A stretch of 10,935 bases of DNA from JAGVMG01 sp964461105 (GTDB lineage: Bacteria; Chlamydiota; Chlamydiia; Chlamydiales; Rhabdochlamydiaceae). Below the pieces are notes generated by a model that saw only the letters and a program-made list of their open reading frames with translations, did no database searches and was not told the origin of the DNA. The stretch is taken from the NCBI GenBank assembly GCA_964461105.1, contig CAYWSY010000068.1, positions 1 through 10,935 on the forward strand, in the 5' to 3' direction. Below are positions 7,321 to 10,935 of this stretch, piece by piece (the stretch's first letter is position 1; each line of letters starts with the position of its first letter). Position numbers and translations under genes: made by a program.

Positions 7321-7421
7321 AATACCGGAGATGGCTCCTGGCATAAAGCTGCATCCTTAAGGCTGCTACTTTCCAGTCCTGACCTGGTTCGGACCGATTC
7401 ATTCCAAGAGGTCCCCGGTAA
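7321..7421 (-). ncRNA. ffs: Signal recognition particle RNA, small bacterial type (4.5S)
   Basis: The minus strand carries the SRP RNA helix 8 signature: CCAGGTCAGG, then ACT-GGAA-AGT, then AGCAGCC. E. coli has TCC-GGAA-GGA in the same place, so the closing pairs differ but still pair around the GGAA tetraloop (7371-7374 on the plus strand), which is convincing covariation. The ends also pair: 5' CCGGGGACCTCTTGG with 3' CCAGGAGCCATCTCCGG, closing a hairpin of about 100 nt. A run of five U (7318-7322) follows directly and should end transcription. The RNA binds Ffh to target membrane and secreted proteins co-translationally. It lacks the Alu domain of the long Gram-positive form. A promoter with ideal spacing lies immediately upstream. 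Exact ends are uncertain by a few nucleotides. Confidence 0.92.
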
Positions 7422-7430
7422 GAATCTACC

Positions 7431-7459
7431 AGTCTATCAATTCAAGGGATTCTTTGCAA
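7431..7459 (-). promoter_or_regulatory. Promoter of the SRP RNA gene
   Basis: TTGCAA (7454-7459), a 17-nt spacer and TAGACT (7431-7436) on the minus strand. The start would fall near 7425, just before the CCGGGG that opens the SRP RNA. The same two hexamers with the same spacing occur upstream of ruvB, and both copies are preceded by AT(T/C)GA next to the -10. Confidence 0.6.
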
Positions 7460-7480
7460 TTGGTGTTTTTTTCATTATTT

Positions 7481-7520
7481 TTGAAACGGAAGGGGTATAG
7501 GCTCAACTCTTCCGTTTCAA
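7481..7520. terminator. Perfect 12-bp inverted repeat between ffs and the SpoIID-like gene
   Basis: TTGAAACGGAAG (7481-7492) and CTTCCGTTTCAA (7509-7520) pair perfectly around a 16-nt loop, beginning 9 nt past the stop of the SpoIID-like gene. On the minus strand the stem is followed by A-rich sequence, not U. On the plus strand it is followed by TTATCTTCTT. It is thus an imperfect intrinsic terminator in either direction. It may protect the 3' end of the ruvB operon mRNA or insulate the operon from ffs. Confidence 0.4.
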
Positions 7521-7528
7521 TTATCTTC

Positions 7529-8719
7529 TTACCTAATCGCTTCAGCGGCCCCTAAATCCCGAGCATTTTGGAGCTGGGTTTCAGGGAAGAAAGAGGAGAG
7601 GATCTTCGGTGCATGTTCCCCATGTTCTGCGAGGGTGGTGGCACTATAGAGGCATAAGCCGACGCCTGTGCCTTTTCCATGGCCAGAGAAGGTGATCTGA
7701 TCGCCGTGTAGAGTGATGGTAAAATCACTGCTGCGGAGACGGTTTTCCCCAAGAGTCTTTTGAAGGTGTAGAAAATCGACATTTCTCCCTCCGGCATTGT
7801 CGTGAATGCGAATGGCATAGACTTTTTCAGAGGTTTTATCCTGGAATAGATCAATATGGCTGACTTTGTCGACTCCAAATAATTTGCAGAGCTCTTGTTT
7901 GCTCATGTTGAACGACCAAGCGTGTTGTGCGCGATCTCTTGCGGCAAAAGGTGCCGTAACTCCATGGGGAGCGCTGAGAGATTTGCGAAAAATGGCGGCA
8001 AAATCAGCCGTTTTACCTGCGCAATCTTCTGTCCAGGTTGCAGCAAAGGGTTTATCGTGATAGGTCAAAATGAGGTTTTTGGTATTGTCGATGGATTTGT
8101 CAACATGGAGGTTTTGAAGCGTGAGCGCGTAGCCTTGGTAGCCAACTTCTTGCGCGTCAACATGCCAGGGAGAATGGGATTTTTGGGAGGCGAGATAAAA
8201 GGCATTTGTCCGCGCGATAATAGCAATGGAGTCCATCACATCTTCATCGAGTTCTTGTGGAAATTGAGCGGTAAGACATGATTTCAGGTAACGTTCGATA
8301 TCGACTTCGTTGACGATATTTAACTTGCCTCCCATGTCATAGATCTCAATGCATCCGCGGTATTCGATTCCGTCGACAAGAAGTGTGCTCTTGGCATCCC
8401 CTGGAACAATTCTGAGTTGTGAAGAGCCCAAATAACGCTCTTTCCATTTGAGGCCAAGGGGATCTGAAATCACTTGTGCGCGTTTCCCAGAATTTCCACT
8501 GCTTAATTGCAGTCCATCCCGTGGATTGTAGACATGATAGGAGCCTCTAGCTTCGAGTAAGATGTTTTCTTTTTTTTGAGCGACAAGAACCTTGATCGTT
8601 GTAGGTTTCATCTGCGCTGAGAGATCGGCCGGTTTTTCGGAAGGGATGCTCCAGCCTAATGAGGGAGCAAGAGATCCTGCAACAAGGCTCAACGTTATTA
8701 GAGAGGGGATGAGTTTCAT
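7529..8719 (-). CDS. SpoIID-domain septal peptidoglycan-processing protein (lytic transglycosylase family)
   Basis: SpoIID-family proteins cleave or remodel peptidoglycan glycan strands stripped of stem peptides. A chlamydial homolog has been reported to act on septal glycan in Waddlia. This 396-aa protein starts with a clear signal peptide (MKLIPSLITLSLVAGSLAPS), so it should act in the periplasm. SpoIID features follow in order: the YL...FP..L....AIIARTNAF segment (144-174), corresponding to the family's YL.gVV..EMP..W..eAlkAQAvAARTYa; DCAGKT (232-237), corresponding to the SGG.T region; and GHGKGTGVGLCLYSA (346-360), followed by LAEHG and ILSSFFPETQL at the C-terminus, matching the family's GHGvGmsQyGA..lA..G....iL..yYpgt.l. 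Oddity: the position I align with the catalytic Glu (the E of EMP) is Gln152 (AQFP). Its ATG overlaps the ruvB stop codon by 4 bp (ATGA), so it is probably translationally coupled to ruvB and shares its promoter. Confidence 0.85.
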   Translation of the reverse strand: MKLIPSLITLSLVAGSLAPSLGWSIPSEKPADLSAQMKPTTIKVLVAQKKENILLEARGSYHVYNPRDGLQLSSGNSGKRAQVISDPLGLKWKERYLGSSQLRIVPGDAKSTLLVDGIEYRGCIEIYDMGGKLNIVNEVDIERYLKSCLTAQFPQELDEDVMDSIAIIARTNAFYLASQKSHSPWHVDAQEVGYQGYALTLQNLHVDKSIDNTKNLILTYHDKPFAATWTEDCAGKTADFAAIFRKSLSAPHGVTAPFAARDRAQHAWSFNMSKQELCKLFGVDKVSHIDLFQDKTSEKVYAIRIHDNAGGRNVDFLHLQKTLGENRLRSSDFTITLHGDQITFSGHGKGTGVGLCLYSATTLAEHGEHAPKILSSFFPETQLQNARDLGAAEAIR

Positions 8720-9738
8720 GATTCGACTCCAGAGTTAAATTTTGCGGGCAGCTGACGCCCTAAATGTTGATAGGTGAGTGAAGTTGCCTCTCTGCCGCGG
8801 GGGGTCCTTTTAAGAAACCCTTGCATAATGAGATAAGGCTCATACACTTCTTCTAAAGTGTGAGGTTCTTCTGAGAGAGCAACCGCAAGCGTATTAATGC
8901 CGACAGGGCCCCCTTGATAATGATCGATGATCACCTCTAAAATCTTTTTGTCCATTTCATCGAGTCCGAGTTGGTCGATACAGAGCATATTAAGCGCAGC
9001 TCTTGCGGTCGTCTGGGTGATGATATTCTCTGTTTTGATCTGCGCAAAATCCCGCACCCAGCGTAGCAGGTTGTTAGCTATGCGGGGCGTTCCTCTGGAT
9101 CTGGATGCAATTTCAAAAGCTCCCTCTCCATCTAGAGTCACGTTGAGGATGTGTGCAGAGCGCATAAGAATTTTCTCAAGAATGGTAGAGTCATAATAGT
9201 CAAGTCTGCAGTTGAACGGGAATCGCGATCGCATTGGGCTGCTCAAGAGTCCCGATCTGGTTGTTGCGCCAATGAGTGTAAAGCGATTGAGCTTTACTTG
9301 AACGCTGCGGGCAGCAGGTCCGCTATCAATGACCAAGTCGAGTGCAAAATCTTCCATTGCAGGGTATAAGTATTCCTCTACTGCGCGATTAAGCCTGTGG
9401 ATCTCGTCAATAAATAGGATGTCGCCCTCTTTGAGATTGGTTAATAATCCCGCTAAATCGCCCGGCTTTTCGATGACAGGCCCGGAGGTCACCACAATTG
9501 AGGCTCCCATCGCTTTTGCAATGATATTGGCAAGCGTCGTTTTCCCAAGTCCTGGTGGTCCATGGAACAGGCAATGACCCAACGCTTCTTTGCGTTGCAT
9601 GGCAGCTCCGATAAACACTTCGAGCCGCTCCTTAATTTTATCTTGTCCCCAAAAATCACTCAAACTTTGAGGGCGAAGGGGCAATTCATAGGGTTCATCT
9701 TGTGCGGTCCATGAGGATTGGATCACAGGTTCGTGCAT
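8716..9738 (-). CDS. ruvB: Holliday junction branch migration ATPase RuvB
   Basis: RuvB is the hexameric AAA+ motor that, with RuvA, drives branch migration of Holliday junctions before RuvC cuts them. At 340 aa it is full length. Visible motifs: LRPQSLSDFWGQ (21-32, the usual RPxxLxxFxGQ); Walker A GPPGLGKT (60-67); Walker B ILFIDEIH (107-114); sensor 1 GATTRS (157-162); an arginine finger in SPMRSRF (Arg170); sensor 2 GTPRIANNLLR (216-226); and the C-terminal winged helix with GGPVGINTLA and QGFLKRTPRGR (306-316), which contacts DNA. No key residue is missing. The ATG at 9738 follows GAAGG by about 10 nt. It is the first gene of a two-gene operon with the SpoIID-like gene and diverges from dcd across 108 bp. 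RuvA and RuvC are not in the window. Confidence 0.97.
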   Translation of the reverse strand: MHEPVIQSSWTAQDEPYELPLRPQSLSDFWGQDKIKERLEVFIGAAMQRKEALGHCLFHGPPGLGKTTLANIIAKAMGASIVVTSGPVIEKPGDLAGLLTNLKEGDILFIDEIHRLNRAVEEYLYPAMEDFALDLVIDSGPAARSVQVKLNRFTLIGATTRSGLLSSPMRSRFPFNCRLDYYDSTILEKILMRSAHILNVTLDGEGAFEIASRSRGTPRIANNLLRWVRDFAQIKTENIITQTTARAALNMLCIDQLGLDEMDKKILEVIIDHYQGGPVGINTLAVALSEEPHTLEEVYEPYLIMQGFLKRTPRGREATSLTYQHLGRQLPAKFNSGVES

Positions 9739-9767
9739 AAATTTAGGCCTTCGGTGTGGAATTCTTC

Positions 9768-9796
9768 AGTCTATCGATGAGACGGAAAAATTGCAA
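9768..9796 (-). promoter_or_regulatory. Promoter of the ruvB operon
   Basis: On the minus strand: TTGCAA (9791-9796), a 17-nt spacer, TAGACT (9768-9773). Both hexamers and the spacing are identical to the ffs promoter. The -35 is the same palindromic TTGCAA that the dcd promoter uses in the other direction. The leader to the ruvB ATG is about 22 nt. Confidence 0.55.
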
Positions 9797-9819
9797 TGGA
9801 TCGAAATTCAGTTTAGACA
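9791..9819 (+). promoter_or_regulatory. Promoter of dcd
   Basis: TTGCAA (9791-9796), a 17-nt spacer and TAGACA (9814-9819). A start near 9826 would leave about 20 nt of leader containing the strong Shine-Dalgarno AAAAGGAGA (7 nt before the ATG). The -35 hexamer is fully shared with the ruvB promoter on the opposite strand. Confidence 0.5.
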
Positions 9820-9846
9820 TAAGATCCCCCTAAAAGGAGAGATCGT

Positions 9847-10413
9847 ATGGGATTACAATCAGATCGTTGGATTAGAAAAATGGCGCTGGAACATCGGATG
9901 ATTGAGCCATTTGTGGATGCCCAAGTTCGAGACGCGGAAGGGGAGAGGGTCATTAGTTATGGACTTTCCAGCTATGGATACGATCTGCGCGTGGCCAGAG
10001 AATTTAAGGTTTTTACGAATCTTCATAGTTCTCTTGTCGATCCTAAAAATTTCAATGAAAGTGCATTTGTACATTTAGAGACAGATGTGTGCATTATTCC
10101 ACCGAATTCTTTTGCACTAGCTAGAAGTGTTGAGTATTTTCGCATTCCTCGCAATGTCCTTACGATTTGTATTGGAAAATCGACGTATGCTAGATGTGGG
10201 ATCATCTGTAACGTGACCCCCTTTGAGCCGGAATGGGAGGGGCATGTGACCTTAGAGATTTCAAATACGACTCCGCTTCCAGCTAAGATCTATGCCAATG
10301 AGGGATTAGCTCAGGTGCTCTTTTATGAAGGGGCTGAGGCTTGCGAAACTTCATATGCGGACCGCAAAGGCAAGTACATGTGCCAGACTTTGATCACGCT
10401 GCCTATTGCATAA
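9847..10413 (+). CDS. dcd: dCTP deaminase
   Basis: Dcd converts dCTP to dUTP and ammonia, supplying dUMP for thymidylate synthesis. The 188-aa length is normal for the cytosolic, trimeric enzyme. Conserved parts: GLSSYGYDLRV (39-49); IIPPNSFALARSVEYFRIPRNV (83-104); GKSTYAR (110-116), corresponding to the phosphate-binding GRSSLAR of E. coli; VTLEISN with Glu137 as catalytic base; and LAQVLFYEG and SYADRKGKY near the C-terminus, which cover the triphosphate. The sequence follows chlamydial Dcd as I remember it almost residue for residue in the core, and is the strongest taxonomic clue in the window. Nothing points to the bifunctional deaminase/dUTPase of archaea. It is divergent from ruvB and followed after 107 nt by the FtsB-like gene on the same strand; I see no convincing terminator between them. 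Confidence 0.97.
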   Translation: MGLQSDRWIRKMALEHRMIEPFVDAQVRDAEGERVISYGLSSYGYDLRVAREFKVFTNLHSSLVDPKNFNESAFVHLETDVCIIPPNSFALARSVEYFRIPRNVLTICIGKSTYARCGIICNVTPFEPEWEGHVTLEISNTTPLPAKIYANEGLAQVLFYEGAEACETSYADRKGKYMCQTLITLPIA

Positions 10414-10520
10414 TTCGTTTAAGGAAAAAGGGTTGTGACTGCATTCGTGTTTTTCTGGTAAAAAAAAGTGTAATTTTAGAGAATCAGTTTTAAGGCACTT
10501 ATCGGGTCTCTAGGGGAGTT

Positions 10521-10817
10521 ATGTCAATTCGTAAGCACATCCAACATTTTGTTTACCGCTCGTGGTGGATGTTTTTATTTATTGGCACCTGTGTGGGGAT
10601 CTATTCTCATGCGATGCATAAGAAGCACGAGGTGTATGCGAGTTTGGAAAAGCATTTGATTGATTTGCAGCAGCAAAAAGAGTCTCTGTTATTGATTCGT
10701 GAAGATCTTTTAGCCCAGATTCAGAGTCAAAGTGATCCTGCTTGGATCGAGTTAACCCTGATGAAGGGGCTGGGTGTTGTGCCAGAAGGCCAGCAGAAGG
10801 TTTATTTTCATGATTAG
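10521..10817 (+). CDS. FtsB/DivIC-like septum formation initiator protein
   Basis: This 98-aa protein has the layout of the FtsB/DivIC family, which forms a coiled-coil complex with FtsL and FtsQ and activates septal peptidoglycan synthesis. It has a short basic cytoplasmic N-terminus (about 1-14), one membrane segment (about 15-30, WWMFLFIGTCVGIY), then a heptad-like coiled coil (about 36-70, SLEKHLIDLQQQKESLLLIREDLLAQIQ), and a C-terminal block DPAWIELTLMKGLGVVPEGQQKVYF that corresponds to the family's D..W.E...R..LGlv..gE.vy. The start is supported by AGGGGAG 4-5 nt upstream. It probably forms an operon with dcd or has a weak promoter in the 107-nt gap; I could not pick one. The family is short and diverged, so FtsL-type proteins remain an alternative, but the C-terminal block favours FtsB/DivIC. 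Confidence 0.75.
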   Translation: MSIRKHIQHFVYRSWWMFLFIGTCVGIYSHAMHKKHEVYASLEKHLIDLQQQKESLLLIREDLLAQIQSQSDPAWIELTLMKGLGVVPEGQQKVYFHD

Positions 10818-10821
10818 TAGT

Positions 10822-10850
10822 CTGCATAAAAAGTTCTTGCAGCTATTTTT
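10822..10850 (+). terminator. Weak candidate terminator after the FtsB-like gene
   Basis: CTGCA (10822-10826) and TGCAG (10838-10842) pair across an 11-nt loop, followed by CTATTTTT. The stem has only 5 bp, so this is tentative; the larger G-rich hairpin at 10883-10913 is an alternative. Confidence 0.25.
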
Positions 10851-10863
10851 GCGTCAAAGTCCC

Positions 10864-10913
10864 GGGGGTTGGTGGGCGAACGAGGGGGGGTTGGTAGATT
10901 TAAGAAACCCCCT
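10864..10913 (+). repeat. G-rich direct repeat with hairpin and possible G-quadruplex
   Basis: GGGGGTTGGT occurs twice, at 10864-10873 and 10886-10895, with a 22-nt period. GGGGGTT (10886-10892) can also pair with AACCCCC (10906-10912). G-runs of 5, 2, 3, 7 and 2 lie within 31 nt, so a G-quadruplex on this strand is possible. No gene is visible from 10818 to the window end. Confidence 0.5.
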
Positions 10914-10935
10914 AAAATAACAATGAACACCGGGG

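Noticed and set aside
7895..8281. 128-aa open frame on the plus strand
   Set aside because: It is antisense to the SpoIID-like gene, which has clear domain evidence.
10579..10827. 82-aa open frame on the minus strand
   Set aside because: It is antisense to the FtsB-like gene, which has a good ribosome binding site and family features.
1..10935. CRISPR array, tRNA genes, insertion sequences, attachment sites
   Set aside because: No spaced identical repeats, no tRNA cloverleaf with TTCRANY loop, no transposase and no terminal inverted repeats with target duplications were seen.

Overview
The window looks like chromosomal DNA of a Chlamydiae-phylum bacterium, most likely an environmental (amoeba- or animal-associated) lineage rather than Chlamydia itself. 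The main evidence is Dcd, whose sequence matches my recollection of chlamydial Dcd closely, including long runs around the GKSTYAR and LEISN motifs. Supporting evidence is the dcd/ruvB neighbourhood, a SpoIID-like protein directly behind ruvB, an FtsB/DivIC-like gene behind dcd, an outer-membrane barrel gene, and a giant low-complexity/coiled-coil protein with an N-terminal hydrophobic hairpin of the kind seen in intracellular bacteria. Genus-level placement is not possible by eye.

Layout, left to right. (1) 1-171: non-coding, with a probable minus-strand terminator. (2) 172-5841, minus strand: a giant gene of unknown function (about 1522 aa), followed 75 nt downstream by a Stealth-family sugar-phosphate transferase with an apparent signal peptide. 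An AT-rich hairpin just before the Stealth gene encloses its Shine-Dalgarno. (3) 5842-6233: AT-rich divergent intergenic region with candidate promoters for the giant gene and for (4) a 360-aa outer-membrane beta-barrel protein (plus strand). (5) 7321-7421, minus strand: a small bacterial SRP RNA (4.5S, ffs), recognised by its helix 8 and GGAA tetraloop, convergent with the barrel gene. (6) 7529-9738, minus strand: ruvB and a SpoIID-domain protein, overlapping by 4 bp. (7) 9847-10817, plus strand: dcd and a small FtsB/DivIC-like single-pass protein. (8) 10818-10935: a G-rich non-coding tail.

The right half is housekeeping: nucleotide metabolism (dcd), recombination (ruvB), septal peptidoglycan processing (SpoIID-like), division (FtsB-like) and protein targeting (SRP RNA). 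Three promoters there share one architecture, TTGCAA-N17-TAGAC(T/A), and the divergent dcd and ruvB promoters appear to share a single palindromic TTGCAA as -35. The left half is accessory: a giant putative surface or effector protein, a predicted exported Stealth enzyme and an outer-membrane barrel. The least explained items are the giant gene with its downstream Stealth gene, and a Glu-to-Gln change at the position I align with the SpoIID catalytic glutamate.
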